A stretch of DNA of 64,000 nucleotides from an uncultured Sphingomonadaceae bacterium (GCA_947489315.1 CANLCX010000002.1:558001-622000); one strand, 5' to 3'; positions 8,607 to 17,900 are shown, numbered from the stretch's first letter. Notes: a model not told the origin generated them from the sequence alone. Numbers and translations are program-made.

Positions 8607-9953
8607 TTATCGGAACGCAGAGATGCGGCCGCTATTGTCGAGTATATATAGCATTTCGCCAGCCACGATGGGCGGTAAAGAAACGCTTTGTTTCAGATCA
8701 ACCAAGGTCGTACTGCTGCCTTCTCCAAGCGAGATAGAGACGACATCCCCTTCTGTGCTGGCAACGATTAAGCGATTGCCCGCCAGCACTGGTCCAGTCC
8801 AATTGATTGGATTTTTTTTCTTCTCTTCGTTGCGATAGGCCGCCAATTGGCTGATCCAACGTACTTTTCCGGTGGGTCGAGCAATACAAAGCAGCTTCGC
8901 GTCATCGGTGAGTACAAACACCCACTCTCCCGAGATAACCGGCGTAGCGATACCAGCTATATTCAATTCCCAAATGCGCTGGCCTGTAACCAGTTCATAA
9001 GCCGCCATTCGGCCGCCCTGCCCCAGAGCGAAAACACGACCACGATCTATCACTGGATCTGCATCAATGTCTGAGAGGGTCGCAACAGAAGTTGAAATAC
9101 TGGTCCGTGCCAAAGCATCATTCCAAAGATTACGGCCGTTTTCATAACGATAGGCGGTCAGCTCACCCGATGAATAGCCGGCAATCACTGTACCCTGTGC
9201 AGCAGCAGGAGCAGCAACGCCGAAGATACCGGCCAGTCCGACCGTTCCAGCTTCGTTCCATTGGACCGATCCATCGCTCTGGCTCAAAGCATAAATCTGG
9301 TTATCCTGGGTCATGACATAAATATTGCCATTCGAAATTGTTGGTGAACCGCGCAACGGTCCGGCCGGCCGGACTTTCCAGAGTTGGCTGCCATCGGCTG
9401 CATTTAGCGCAACAACATCACCGACACCATTTGTGGCATAAACCATCGTGCCAGCAGCGCTTACGCCGCCGCCAAATCGCGATGGTTTACTATCCTTTTT
9501 TACATCCATTTGCGCGGACCAAACCTTGGCACCCGTAGCAGCATCAAAGGCATGCACCGTCGCTTGCGTGTCGACCGCATAAAGACGGCCATCGGCTACG
9601 ACGGGAGCAGCAGCCAGCCGCTCGCGTTTGGTTGTCCCGCTAATATCTGCTGTCCATACCCGGGTAGATGCCGCGCCCAAAGCCACATGCCCAACCGATT
9701 TACCAGCGTTGCCGCCAGACTGCGCCCAATCTGCATTGGCGCGCGGAGCGGGAACAATGACCTGAATACCGGCAAGAGCAGGGTCGACGGCCGCGCCACT
9801 TTCGCCGGTCAGGATATTTGTCCGCTCACCCAATGTCGGGGTCGCTTTTTTGTCGTCATCGCCACCGCCCAAAATGGCGCAACCAGACAATATGGAAACA
9901 GTCATCAGACCCGCACATATCTTGGCGAAACACTTATTCTTAGACGAAATCAT
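8607..9953 (-). CDS. bamB: outer membrane assembly lipoprotein BamB (PQQ-like beta-propeller)
   Basis: The 448-residue protein has a lipoprotein signal with lipobox ILSGC (Cys 25). Repeated blades follow of the type DGxLYAVDxxxxVxAxDaxTGxxxW, typical of the eight-bladed PQQ-like propeller of BamB. BamB is an accessory part of the BAM complex that inserts beta-barrel proteins into the outer membrane. Its start ATG overlaps the TAA stop of the upstream TPR gene (TAATG), indicating translational coupling. Placement between yfgM and der is the classic gene order. Confidence 0.9.
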   Translation of the reverse strand: MISSKNKCFAKICAGLMTVSILSGCAILGGGDDDKKATPTLGERTNILTGESGAAVDPALAGIQVIVPAPRANADWAQSGGNAGKSVGHVALGAASTRVWTADISGTTKRERLAAAPVVADGRLYAVDTQATVHAFDAATGAKVWSAQMDVKKDSKPSRFGGGVSAAGTMVYATNGVGDVVALNAADGSQLWKVRPAGPLRGSPTISNGNIYVMTQDNQIYALSQSDGSVQWNEAGTVGLAGIFGVAAPAAAQGTVIAGYSSGELTAYRYENGRNLWNDALARTSISTSVATLSDIDADPVIDRGRVFALGQGGRMAAYELVTGQRIWELNIAGIATPVISGEWVFVLTDDAKLLCIARPTGKVRWISQLAAYRNEEKKKNPINWTGPVLAGNRLIVASTEGDVVSISLGEGSSTTLVDLKQSVSLPPIVAGEMLYILDNSGRISAFR

Positions 9954-10753
9954 TACTCTGCTTCTCCCTCACTGGCCGCTGAGGCAGATGTATCTGCAGA
10001 CGTCGCGGTAGCATTAATCTGTCCATCAGTATCAAGCTCAACAGCATCGATTCCTTGTACACCGGCCATTTGCAAAGCACGGGAACGAATGGTTGGTGGA
10101 ACGGTATCGTCTTTTGCCAGTTGCGCAAATAGCGGCCCGGCGAGATCCGCTTTGTTCAAATTCAAATAGGATAGCGCCACCATTTCACCAGCACTGCCAA
10201 ACCAAGCGTTGCCAGGCACAGCGAGCGGCTTTAAGCGATCAACCACTTCTTGTGGTTTTAACGAATCAAACTCCGCCGTCGTCTGTCGAACAAGGGCTAA
10301 GTCGCGAAAAGGTTGCGGCAAATCAGCATCGGCAACAATGGCCTGATAACCTGCGATCGCCGCTTTCGAATCTTGCTTTTCCAATGCGATATTGGCTTGC
10401 ATCAATTTTGCCGCGGCCTGGTAGCCCTTTTGATTGGCACCTTCGAGAGATTCCAGAGCTGTAGAAGCCCCGTCTAAATTATTCCGTTTCACGCTATCAA
10501 TCGCAGCGACATATTCCTCGCTGCGCACGCCCGCCTCTTCATCGAGGCTGTTGCTATAGAATATCCACCCCGCGAGTGATGCCAGACCAGCCACAACAGC
10601 TATGCCAATCCAAACGCCATAGCGGCGACCGAAGTTTTTCAAATCATCTTCGCGAACAGCATCATCAACCTCACGCATGAACACCTGTTCTTTGCGATCC
10701 GGTTGCTCTTCTGGTTTATCTTTGTCGTCTTTGGCCAACCCGGCCTCCTTCAA
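9953..10753 (-). CDS. YfgM-like tetratricopeptide-repeat inner membrane protein
   Basis: The 266-residue protein has a charged cytosolic N-terminus, one membrane segment (about residues 47-68), and a periplasmic TPR-like region (about 80-240) with alternating short helices and LxxxxALxxGD-type elements. This is the layout of YfgM, which works with PpiD and SecYEG on secreted proteins and sits upstream of bamB in many bacteria. A second Met at residue 26 is possible, but the first gives the longer, charged start usual in alphaproteobacteria. The stop overlaps the bamB ATG by one base. Confidence 0.8.
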   Translation of the reverse strand: MKEAGLAKDDKDKPEEQPDRKEQVFMREVDDAVREDDLKNFGRRYGVWIGIAVVAGLASLAGWIFYSNSLDEEAGVRSEEYVAAIDSVKRNNLDGASTALESLEGANQKGYQAAAKLMQANIALEKQDSKAAIAGYQAIVADADLPQPFRDLALVRQTTAEFDSLKPQEVVDRLKPLAVPGNAWFGSAGEMVALSYLNLNKADLAGPLFAQLAKDDTVPPTIRSRALQMAGVQGIDAVELDTDGQINATATSADTSASAASEGEAE

Positions 10754-10891
10754 TATCTAAGCTTGTTGGACTGCATAAATGCGGGTCCCAAAAAATCATC
10801 GTCTGTCCTTTACCGATGGTATGCGAAAAGTCCAAGTATATCGTCCATTTCCATATGCTGAACAGCTGGTTATTATTGGAGAGCCTTTGGC

Positions 10892-11764
10892 CTATTTTTT
10901 CGGCTGATAAAGCTGCTCTGGCCCGGGAAAACTGCGGCTGCGAACATCGTTGGCATAATTGGCAGCCGCTTGTTCAATATTTTCCGAGATATTATGATAT
11001 CGCTTCACAAATCGAGCAGTGCGTTCAAACATCCCAAGCATGTCTTCAGTCACAAGCACTTGGCCATCGCACCGAGCAGAAGCACCAATGCCAATAGTTA
11101 TCGCGCCAACCGCTTCCGTCACCTCTATCGCAATCGGTTCCAAAACGCCCTCCAGAACAATCGCAAAAGCGCCTGCTTGGTCCAGAGCGATGGCATCCTC
11201 CACGATTTTCTTGGCCTCCGCATCGCTGCGTCCGCGGGCCGCATAGCCGCCCAGTACATTAATAGCCTGCGGCGTCAGACCGACATGACCGACGACGGGA
11301 ATACCGCGATCGACCAGAAAACGGACGGTCTCGGCCATCACCTCTCCGCCCTCGAGCTTGACCGCTGCGGCGCCGGTTTCTTTTAGAATCCGAGCTGCAT
11401 TCTCATAAGCTATCTGAGGAGACGCTTCATAAGATCCGAACGGCATATCAACCACAACAACACTGTGATAGCTACCGCGAACAACAGCCGCTCCGTGATT
11501 GCACATCATCTCCAGAGTGACCGGAATTGTGGACGGCAAACCGTAAATGACTTGGGCAAGAGAATCGCCGACTAGCAACATATCGCATTGAGCGTCCAGA
11601 AGCTGCGCCGTCCGCGCGGTATATGCTGTCAGCATCACCACGGGCTCTTCCGTCACGCCATCAACCTTACGCCGTTGAATTTTAGGGACCGAAAGCCGTT
11701 TCATTGGCTGCGGTGTCGGATTGGCACGGCTCGTAGACGTGTCGAGTGTATATGTAGTGGACAT
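10892..11764 (-). CDS. panB: 3-methyl-2-oxobutanoate hydroxymethyltransferase
   Basis: The 290-residue protein matches PanB, the TIM-barrel enzyme that adds a methylene-THF carbon to alpha-ketoisovalerate to make ketopantoate, the first step of pantothenate synthesis. Seen are VVMLTAYTARTAQ, LLVGDSLAQVIYG (Mg-binding Asp), AAVKLEGG, VGHVGLTPQ and TIGIGASARCDGQ. All are conserved in the family. The N-terminus has about 25 extra residues, and M21 is an alternative start. No other pan gene is adjacent. It is divergent from the MFS transporter gene. Confidence 0.95.
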   Translation of the reverse strand: MSTTYTLDTSTSRANPTPQPMKRLSVPKIQRRKVDGVTEEPVVMLTAYTARTAQLLDAQCDMLLVGDSLAQVIYGLPSTIPVTLEMMCNHGAAVVRGSYHSVVVVDMPFGSYEASPQIAYENAARILKETGAAAVKLEGGEVMAETVRFLVDRGIPVVGHVGLTPQAINVLGGYAARGRSDAEAKKIVEDAIALDQAGAFAIVLEGVLEPIAIEVTEAVGAITIGIGASARCDGQVLVTEDMLGMFERTARFVKRYHNISENIEQAAANYANDVRSRSFPGPEQLYQPKK

Positions 11765-11889
11765 AGCTCGCTTATTAACTCCCGCAAAACAATAAGGCCA
11801 GCGTTGCCTTTAATTAGAAAATGCGGCATCAAATAGGCGTCTCACGACTCACCTCCACATTTCTCATTTCCAGATCATTGGAACTTCTT

Positions 11890-13116
11890 ATGACATCGGT
11901 CCGTAAGCCGCAGTCCATATTGCTGTTCGTCGCATTCATTGTGTTTATCGACATGATGGGCATCGGCCTGATTCTGCCCGTTATGCCATCGCTCATCACC
12001 GGCCTGACCGGTGCATCAATTGATCGTGCTGCAGAAATCGGTGGATGGTTGCTTTTTGCCTATGCAATGATGCAATTCCTGTTTGCGCCGATTATCGGGG
12101 GGTTGAGCGACCGTTTTGGTCGGCGGCCGGTTCTGCTGACGACATTATTTCTACTGGGCCTCGACTATGCGATCATGGCTTGGGCGCCGGATCTCGTCTG
12201 GCTATTTATTGGCCGAATCATTTCCGGCATCATGGGGGCGAGCTGGGCGGCCGCCAATAGCTGCGTCGCGGATGTCGCAAAGCCGAAAGAGCGCGGCAAG
12301 TTTTTCGGTATTTTGGGTGGAGCAGGCGCGTTCGGCTTCGTCATTGGGCCGGGAATCGGGAGGATATTGGGCGAATATGGTGACCGTCTCCCATTTATCG
12401 CAGCTTCGATATTGGCCTTAATCGGCACAGCGGTCGGCATAGTGGTCTTGAAAGAAACATTGCCTCAGGAAAAGCGCAGAAGTTTCTCGATAGGCCGCGC
12501 GAACCCAATGGGCAGCATCCTGCAAATGTCAAAAACACCGCTAGTGATCGGCTTTTTATCGACGATATTCGTGCTACAGCTCGCCGCGCAAGCACAGATT
12601 GCCGTCTGGGCCTATTGGTTGATCGAACGATTTGACTGGAGCAAATTGCAGATTGGTCTCAGCGTGGCGCTTTTCGGAATATTATTGGCGCTCGTCCAAG
12701 GCATTTTGACTGGCCCAGTTATAACGCGTTTCGGGGAAAGACGCACCGCTTTCATCAGCCTGATGTTCGGAATTCCGGCCTATATATGCTTTGCCTTCGC
12801 CCCATCCGGCGCGTTTGTTTATCTTGGTATCGTAATCGGAGCAGCAAGCGGCTTTGCCTTTCCAGCAATGCAGCAAATGATGAGCACGCGCATCGACGAA
12901 GATGCTCAGGGCGAATTGCAAGGTGCGGTCGCCAGTATGATCAGCCTGACTTCGATTTTCGGGCCGATTATGATGGCCGCTATATTCGGTGCTTATGCCG
13001 ATAAACAAGGATATTATTTTCCCGGCGCGCCTTTCATTGTAGGAGCCGTTTTAATGGCTATTTCGGTAATTATCTATGCCATCACAGTCCGGCGATATTA
13101 TTCGATTCCAAACTGA
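11890..13116 (+). CDS. MFS transporter, TetA-like (TCR) drug:H+ antiporter family
   Basis: I prefer the ATG at 11890, which starts MTSVRKPQS just before helix 1; an in-frame ATG at 11821 adds 23 unlikely residues. The 408-residue product has 12 predicted membrane helices, the FIDMMGIGLILPVMP start of the TetA/TCR subgroup, and motif A as GGLSDRFGRRPVLL between helices 2 and 3. Antiporter-type motif C (GPGIG) occurs in helix 5. Members include tetracycline exporters, but chromosomal sphingomonad homologues have unknown substrates. No TetR-type regulator is adjacent. The 3' end overlaps the convergent GDPD gene by 19 bases. Confidence 0.75.
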   Translation: MTSVRKPQSILLFVAFIVFIDMMGIGLILPVMPSLITGLTGASIDRAAEIGGWLLFAYAMMQFLFAPIIGGLSDRFGRRPVLLTTLFLLGLDYAIMAWAPDLVWLFIGRIISGIMGASWAAANSCVADVAKPKERGKFFGILGGAGAFGFVIGPGIGRILGEYGDRLPFIAASILALIGTAVGIVVLKETLPQEKRRSFSIGRANPMGSILQMSKTPLVIGFLSTIFVLQLAAQAQIAVWAYWLIERFDWSKLQIGLSVALFGILLALVQGILTGPVITRFGERRTAFISLMFGIPAYICFAFAPSGAFVYLGIVIGAASGFAFPAMQQMMSTRIDEDAQGELQGAVASMISLTSIFGPIMMAAIFGAYADKQGYYFPGAPFIVGAVLMAISVIIYAITVRRYYSIPN

Positions 13117-14201
13117 TCCACCGCCAAAGTTGCTTCACGCGGATTGTCGCTGAACAGGCCGTCAATGCCGGTAGCCAGATAGACTCTCATTTCAGCTTTT
13201 ACGTCGCCAATGGCAGAGGCTGTGTAACCGCCCTGAAACTCGGTAGGCAAAAAGACGTTTTCGATGCGGAACGTCCAGGGATGCACGACAAGTCCCGCAT
13301 TATGCGCATCAGCCACTAAACTGGTTGGCTTTTTAAGACGACCCTTTTCATCGCGGTCAATAATCAGCAATTTTGATGGTCCTAGACCGCTGGCATATTT
13401 GGCAATATCTGCCAAACCTGTTGGCGTGATCATATCTGCATATGTCAGGTCATCCCGATCTGGCGGTCCGCCTTGATCGGCGACCAATTGCACCAGCCGG
13501 ATATTGGTTTTTTCCGCCAATTCTTGCAAATTACCCACTTCAAATGATTGGATAAATACCGGATCATCTGCGCCGTCAAAGCCATATTTTCTGAGCAATT
13601 CCAGCATCGGCTTGTCATGAGCCAGACCGATAGAAGCGAAATAGGACGGATGCTTGGTTTCCGGATAAACACCAACCCGCTCGCCTGTCTTTGCTTCGTG
13701 CTCTTTAAGCAGCTGAAGCACCTCTTCGAAGGTTGGAATGTCCCACTGCCCATCCCAGGCCGCATTTCCGGGCCTCACTTCCGGCAACCGTTCTTTAGCG
13801 CGCAATGTCTTCAATTCAGCTAAGGTAAAATCCTCAGTAAACCAGCCTGTATATTCCTGACCATCGATGACCTTAGTCGTTTTTCGCTCCGAAAATTCAG
13901 GCTTATCCGCAACATTAGTCGTGCCGCTGATCTCATTTTCATGCCGAGCAACAAGCACACCATCTTTTGTTAGCACCAGATCAGGTTCGATAAACTCGAC
14001 ACCGTAATTAATGCCAGATCGATATGCTTCCAACGTATGCTCGACACGGTTTCCACTGTCGCCGCGGTGCGCAATCACAATAGGCAACTCGCCGCTTAAT
14101 GTTGGTGCTGTTCTGACGACCATTTCGGGCTCCTCCGTTTGGGCGCTGCAGGCACTGACGAAAAACAGCAATGATAGAATTAAAAAAGCGCGACTAAGCA
14201 T
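13098..14201 (-). CDS. glycerophosphodiester phosphodiesterase lipoprotein
   Basis: The start at 14201 gives a lipoprotein signal (MLSRAFLILSLLFFVSAC, acylated Cys about residue 18) and forms a TGATG junction with the upstream DUF427 stop; a start nine codons earlier would spoil the signal. The 367-residue protein has the GDPD barrel motifs IAHRGDSG, HTLEAYRSGINYGVEFIEPDLVLTKDG and a catalytic HE pair (ARHE). It resembles periplasmic GlpQ, hydrolysing glycerophosphodiesters from lipids to glycerol-3-phosphate and an alcohol. No glycerol-phosphate transporter is adjacent. Confidence 0.85.
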   Translation of the reverse strand: MLSRAFLILSLLFFVSACSAQTEEPEMVVRTAPTLSGELPIVIAHRGDSGNRVEHTLEAYRSGINYGVEFIEPDLVLTKDGVLVARHENEISGTTNVADKPEFSERKTTKVIDGQEYTGWFTEDFTLAELKTLRAKERLPEVRPGNAAWDGQWDIPTFEEVLQLLKEHEAKTGERVGVYPETKHPSYFASIGLAHDKPMLELLRKYGFDGADDPVFIQSFEVGNLQELAEKTNIRLVQLVADQGGPPDRDDLTYADMITPTGLADIAKYASGLGPSKLLIIDRDEKGRLKKPTSLVADAHNAGLVVHPWTFRIENVFLPTEFQGGYTASAIGDVKAEMRVYLATGIDGLFSDNPREATLAVDQFGIE

Positions 14202-14485
14202 CAACCGGACACTTCCACGCCGTTCCAAAAGGCTATCCGGTCTTTGATTTCGGCTGCGGCCTCCTTGGGTTCAGGATACCACCAAGCGGCATCGGCATTG
14301 ATTTCTCCATCAACTACCAGTGAGTGATAGGAGGCAGTGCCTTTCCACGGACAGAAGCTGGTTTTCTCGCTGCCGACCAGCATTTCGGGTTTTACAGAAT
14401 CACGCGGAAAATAATGATTGCCTTCAACCACCACGGTATCGTCGCTTTCCGCTATTGTTGCGCCATTCCATTTTGCCGTAACCAT
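14201..14485 (-). CDS. DUF427 domain protein
   Basis: The start at 14485 is chosen from a GGAG site 6 bases upstream and the family's usual beginning (MVTAKWNGATIAESDDT). The 94-residue product is a single DUF427 domain with the characteristic VEGNHYFPRDSV, CPWKGTASY and AWWYPEP stretches. Function is unknown; the family is small, cytosolic and widely conserved. The start lies inside the end of the upstream YdjM-like gene (34-base overlap), and its stop is fused to the GDPD start, so three genes form a tightly coupled unit. Confidence 0.85.
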   Translation of the reverse strand: MVTAKWNGATIAESDDTVVVEGNHYFPRDSVKPEMLVGSEKTSFCPWKGTASYHSLVVDGEINADAAWWYPEPKEAAAEIKDRIAFWNGVEVSG

Positions 14486-15006
14486 CTCACTCTCCAATAT
14501 TTTAGTCCAAGAACCGTAGCGACCACAAAGGTCAGAGGTGTCCAAATCCAGATAACCTCTGATTGTAACACTTTCATGCCACGGGCCGATATAAAATCGG
14601 ATATGCCGATAGGCGATACAGAAACCGGGGTTAGCGGAGCAAAATAGCGCGCATCGTCCCAGGGCCAAAACAGAGCCGCGCCCAATCCGCCGTTAGTTAG
14701 CGTGTCGAGCAAGCCGTGTGATGCCATGGCGACAAACAGAAAACCCCCTGCAACCAAATATTGCTTTGGCCGGATGAGCGCGACCACCAATAACGAAGCG
14801 ACGGCAGCAAATAGCAACGAGTGAGTAGCCCCGCGATGACCCCAGCTATCGGCATAGTTGATCCCTAAACCAAAACCGACGACATCCGCATCGGGCAGCA
14901 TCGCAAAAGCGACGCCTGTGACGATCACTGGAACTGGCAACCGACCGTGACCTAGCATCAGTGCGCCGGCAATCGGAACCGCCGCGTGAGACATGATGGT
15001 CGGCAT
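14452..15006 (-). CDS. YdjM-like metal-dependent hydrolase family membrane protein
   Basis: The 184-residue membrane protein has the YdjM/DUF457 pattern: MLPDADVVGF, then WGHRGATHSLLFA and ASHGLLDTLTNGG, giving conserved Asp and His residues that may bind a metal. There are about four to five membrane helices. Enterobacterial YdjM is LexA-regulated, and no LexA box was looked for successfully here. The 3' end overlaps the DUF427 start by 34 bases. Molecular activity is unproven. Confidence 0.75.
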   Translation of the reverse strand: MPTIMSHAAVPIAGALMLGHGRLPVPVIVTGVAFAMLPDADVVGFGLGINYADSWGHRGATHSLLFAAVASLLVVALIRPKQYLVAGGFLFVAMASHGLLDTLTNGGLGAALFWPWDDARYFAPLTPVSVSPIGISDFISARGMKVLQSEVIWIWTPLTFVVATVLGLKYWRVRWLRQNGMAQQ

Positions 15007-15018
15007 ATTTTCTGCGCT

Positions 15019-15387
15019 CTAGCTGTTGCGTGCTGTCAGTCCAGCCGCTTCATAATCCGCGGCCTTAAAGCCAACGACCAATGTTTCGCCATGCTCCAGC
15101 ACCGGACGTTTGATCATACTTGGGTTTTCCACCATCAGCATAATTGCGGTGTTTTCGTCGATATTCTCTTTCATCATATCGGGTAGTTTTTTAAAGGTTG
15201 TGCCGCGCTTGTTGAGTAGCGGCTCCCAACCCAACTCCATCACCCATAGTTCCAGCATATCCTTGGTAATCCCGGATTTTTTATAATCGTGGAAGACATA
15301 ATTTATGCCGTTGCGCTCCATCCAGTTGCGCGCTTTTTTGATCGTGTCGCAATTGGAAATACCGTACATTTTTGTTTCGTTAGCCAT
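15019..15387 (-). CDS. ArsC/Spx-family thioredoxin-fold protein (YffB-like)
   Basis: The start at 15387 (MANETKMYGISNCDT) has AGGGTGA upstream, and the gene overlaps the end of nth by 8 bases. The 122-residue protein has the ArsC-like fold with a single N-terminal Cys in SNCDTIKKARNW, NKRGTTFKKLP, and the conserved cis-Pro region SMIKRPVLE. It belongs to the YffB/ArsC-like branch rather than to classical arsenate reductase, since no ars genes are nearby. The reaction is unknown, but a glutathione-dependent thiol reductase role has been proposed for relatives. Confidence 0.8.
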   Translation of the reverse strand: MANETKMYGISNCDTIKKARNWMERNGINYVFHDYKKSGITKDMLELWVMELGWEPLLNKRGTTFKKLPDMMKENIDENTAIMLMVENPSMIKRPVLEHGETLVVGFKAADYEAAGLTARNS

Positions 15388-16060
15388 TTTCTTCACCCTG
15401 TTTTTTCTGCGCAGCAAACCAGAGACAAATGTCACTCACGGGACACCGGTCGCACTTCGGACTCCGGGATGTGCAGATTTTCTTGCCCAACTGAATAAGC
15501 CAGAAATGCCCATCTTGCAAAGCCCAATCCGGGCTCCTCTCTTCTAATTGTTGCGCTGTCTTGTCGGCAATCGTCGCATCCGTCAATCCGATCCGGTTAC
15601 AGACCCGGTGAACATGAGTGTCGACCGCAATAACATCAGCGCCGAAAGTAAAGCTCATGACAATATCCGCGCACTTACGGCCAATACCCGGCAGTGACAG
15701 CAACTCCTCCCGCCTATTCGGCACCACGCCGGCATTTTCCGCCAGCAGATGCTCGCAAAATTTACGGATATTACGCGTTTTAACATTGTATAGCCCGCAA
15801 GGCTTGATCGCAGCAGCGATATCCCGATCGTCTAGTTCCAGCATGTCCTCTGGCGTTTCGGCCAGCGCGAACAAAGCGCGCGCTGCTTTCGCTGTGTTGC
15901 GGTCCAGCGACTGAGCAGAGAGCATGCAAGATATACAGGAGCGAAACGCATCCGGCTGCCCCTTTGGTCCCTTGGCGTTTTTCGTACGCCCCGGCATCAC
16001 CTCGGCAAGACGGCGATAGACGGTTTCGACTTGATCGGCAGGAATCAGGTTTTTAGTCAT
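15380..16060 (-). CDS. nth: endonuclease III
   Basis: The 226-residue protein has the helix-hairpin-helix-GPD fold with LPGIGRK (catalytic Lys 129) and VDTHVHR (catalytic Asp 147). It ends with a [4Fe-4S] cluster loop C196-x6-C203-x2-C206-x5-C212. It excises oxidised pyrimidines in base excision repair and cleaves abasic sites. Its 3' end overlaps the ArsC-family gene. A second, more divergent member of the same superfamily lies 1.1 kb upstream. Confidence 0.95.
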   Translation of the reverse strand: MTKNLIPADQVETVYRRLAEVMPGRTKNAKGPKGQPDAFRSCISCMLSAQSLDRNTAKAARALFALAETPEDMLELDDRDIAAAIKPCGLYNVKTRNIRKFCEHLLAENAGVVPNRREELLSLPGIGRKCADIVMSFTFGADVIAVDTHVHRVCNRIGLTDATIADKTAQQLEERSPDWALQDGHFWLIQLGKKICTSRSPKCDRCPVSDICLWFAAQKKQGEENG

Positions 16061-16160
16061 TTCGTGTTTCGCAAAAAAAACGGAAGGAGAATAAGGGCAA
16101 GGCTAAACCATGGCTGATTCTCTAGCGAATCGACCTTATGTAGGAAAGCGATGTTGGAGA

Positions 16161-16631
16161 TTATTTTTCCGGCACTATATCAAAATGCAGAACGTCCTCC
16201 CGGGTTCCCAAACCAGTGTAAAGAGCAATGGCGGGATCATCGCCGTGATCCGCCTGGACATATACAATCCACGCTCCGCGTTTCACCGCGATTTCACGCA
16301 AGGCATCGATCAACTGTGTCGCGATATGACGTCGGCGATGGCCTTCCAGTACCGCCAGATCATAGAGATAGACTTCGGATCGTTCCTGCTCAAGCTTTTC
16401 CATTTCATAAGCCGCGATTCCGCCCACAACCTTGCCGTCGACCAGCGCGACCAAACCGATAAAATGCTCCCGGGCGAGCAATTTCATCAGATAATCCTCG
16501 CTCGAAGCCTTGGGATCATAGGTTGCTTCATCCTCAAAAGCTGCGCCGAAAACGCCCAGTAGTTCACGCGCAAGCGCTGTATCTGCCGGAGACAATTGTC
16601 GGATGACAGTGGATGATAGGTCGTCACTCAT
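16161..16631 (-). CDS. GNAT acetyltransferase of the AAC(3)-I aminoglycoside acetyltransferase type
   Basis: The start at 16631 gives MSDDLSST; an earlier Met adds 16 residues unlike the family. The 156-residue product follows AAC(3)-I enzymes closely: EVYLYDLAV, HRRRHIATQLI (acetyl-CoA loop), YVQADHGDDPAIALY and the terminal VLHFDI. AAC(3)-I acetylates the 3-amino group of gentamicin-type aminoglycosides. Whether this chromosomal homologue does so is unknown. Codon use matches the surroundings and no mobile element is adjacent, so it looks resident rather than recently acquired. Confidence 0.75.
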   Translation of the reverse strand: MSDDLSSTVIRQLSPADTALARELLGVFGAAFEDEATYDPKASSEDYLMKLLAREHFIGLVALVDGKVVGGIAAYEMEKLEQERSEVYLYDLAVLEGHRRRHIATQLIDALREIAVKRGAWIVYVQADHGDDPAIALYTGLGTREDVLHFDIVPEK

Positions 16632-16700
16632 GACCCATTTTATATCACAAACGCAAAATGCAGCAAACGCGCCAATCATGACGCGTGTAGCGGGAGACCG

Positions 16701-17123
16701 TCAATCCAACCGCCGACCAATGGTCACCACGGGCTGCACATCATAGCCCAGCGCCTTGTAAAATCCGATGGCCTGTTCATTATCATCGCGCACCATCAGC
16801 TGGATTTTCGGCGCATCGCGTTCACGCAGCCATTTCTCTGCAGCTACCATCAGCAGCCGCCCCAACCCCTGTCGCCGGCCATCCGGCAGAACACCGAGAT
16901 AATAGACCCAGCCGCGATGGCCATCATCGCCGACCATGACCGTCGCCACAAGATTCCCGTCCTGTTCAAGACACAGAATATCAGAGCTTGCGCCATCGAC
17001 GGCGCGCTTGAAATCAGCGGTGGCATCATTCCAAGGACGAGTCAGCCCGCAAGCCTCCCAAAGCGACAACACCGCATCACAATCGTCTGCACCAGCACAC
17101 CGCGTCACCGATCCCATATTCAT
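16701..17123 (-). CDS. GNAT-family N-acetyltransferase (YpeA-like)
   Basis: The start at 17123 forms an ATGA overlap with the upstream stop codon. The 140-residue protein is a compact GNAT fold with GWVYYLGVLPDGRRQGLGRLLM (split beta-strand and acetyl-CoA loop) and a C-terminal NEQAIGFYKALGY. It resembles YpeA, whose substrate is unknown. Translational coupling to the endonuclease-like gene suggests co-expression, not necessarily a shared pathway. Confidence 0.75.
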   Translation of the reverse strand: MNMGSVTRCAGADDCDAVLSLWEACGLTRPWNDATADFKRAVDGASSDILCLEQDGNLVATVMVGDDGHRGWVYYLGVLPDGRRQGLGRLLMVAAEKWLRERDAPKIQLMVRDDNEQAIGFYKALGYDVQPVVTIGRRLD

Positions 17124-17821
17124 GATACTCGCCCCGTCTCGCAATCATCGCGCACCGGACAGGCGCCACAATCCGGACGCGAAGGCCGGCAATGCACCTG
17201 TCCCAGCCGCTTGATCAGCAGATGATGCTCATCAATATCCGCCGCCGACCAATCAGGCGGCAAGACCGGCATCAGGATATCAAAAGCGCGCGTGGTATCA
17301 GCTTTGGGCGGAACCAGTCCGATGCGCTGGACCACACGGCGGTGATGCGTGTCGATCACCAGTGCCTTGCCGCTCAGCGTGCTATTGCCCACCACGCCTG
17401 CACTGATTTTACGGGCCACGCCGGGTAGGGATTCAAGCCACGTCATTGCTTCTGCCGTGCTCATGCTCTCCAGATGCGACAAGTCGACGGCTCCACGCCG
17501 CCTTATGATTTCCGACAGACAATCCTTTAAACGGCCTGCAGACAGATCTGGAAAAGTTTGATTTGCGAGATAATGCGTCAGTTCTTCTACCTCAATCGAT
17601 GCCACCGCTTCCCAACTTCCGCAATCAGCCAATAGCTGGTCGGTAGAGGCGTTAGATATTGCTGTTTTCGACCGCGCTCCGATAACCCCTTGCACTAGGG
17701 TCCAAACCGGATCGCGGCGCTTGTCCGCCGGGCGCACGATCCGCCCGAAACGCGCGATTAATTGCTGCTGGATGCGGTTCAGCAGGGCGGGACGGGAATC
17801 GAAATCGAAAGTCACTTGCAT
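17120..17821 (-). CDS. endonuclease III-like HhH-GPD DNA repair protein
   Basis: The 233-residue product (from ATG 17821; an ATG eight codons earlier is possible, and neither has a clear ribosome site) has LPGVARK with the catalytic Lys, IDTHHRRV with the catalytic Asp, and a cluster loop Cx6Cx2Cx5C (CRPSRPDCGACPVRDDC). It is distinct from the nth copy 1.1 kb away and belongs to a second clade common in alphaproteobacteria. A base-excision glycosylase role is expected from the intact catalytic residues; lesion specificity is unknown. Its stop overlaps the next GNAT start. Confidence 0.8.
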   Translation of the reverse strand: MQVTFDFDSRPALLNRIQQQLIARFGRIVRPADKRRDPVWTLVQGVIGARSKTAISNASTDQLLADCGSWEAVASIEVEELTHYLANQTFPDLSAGRLKDCLSEIIRRRGAVDLSHLESMSTAEAMTWLESLPGVARKISAGVVGNSTLSGKALVIDTHHRRVVQRIGLVPPKADTTRAFDILMPVLPPDWSAADIDEHHLLIKRLGQVHCRPSRPDCGACPVRDDCETGRVS

Positions 17822-17900
17822 GCAAAGGAGAATGCCTTGAGACATCGCAGTTCACAAGAATATTGCGTTGTTCAGGCTATAAGACGGCCCGAACTAACAA

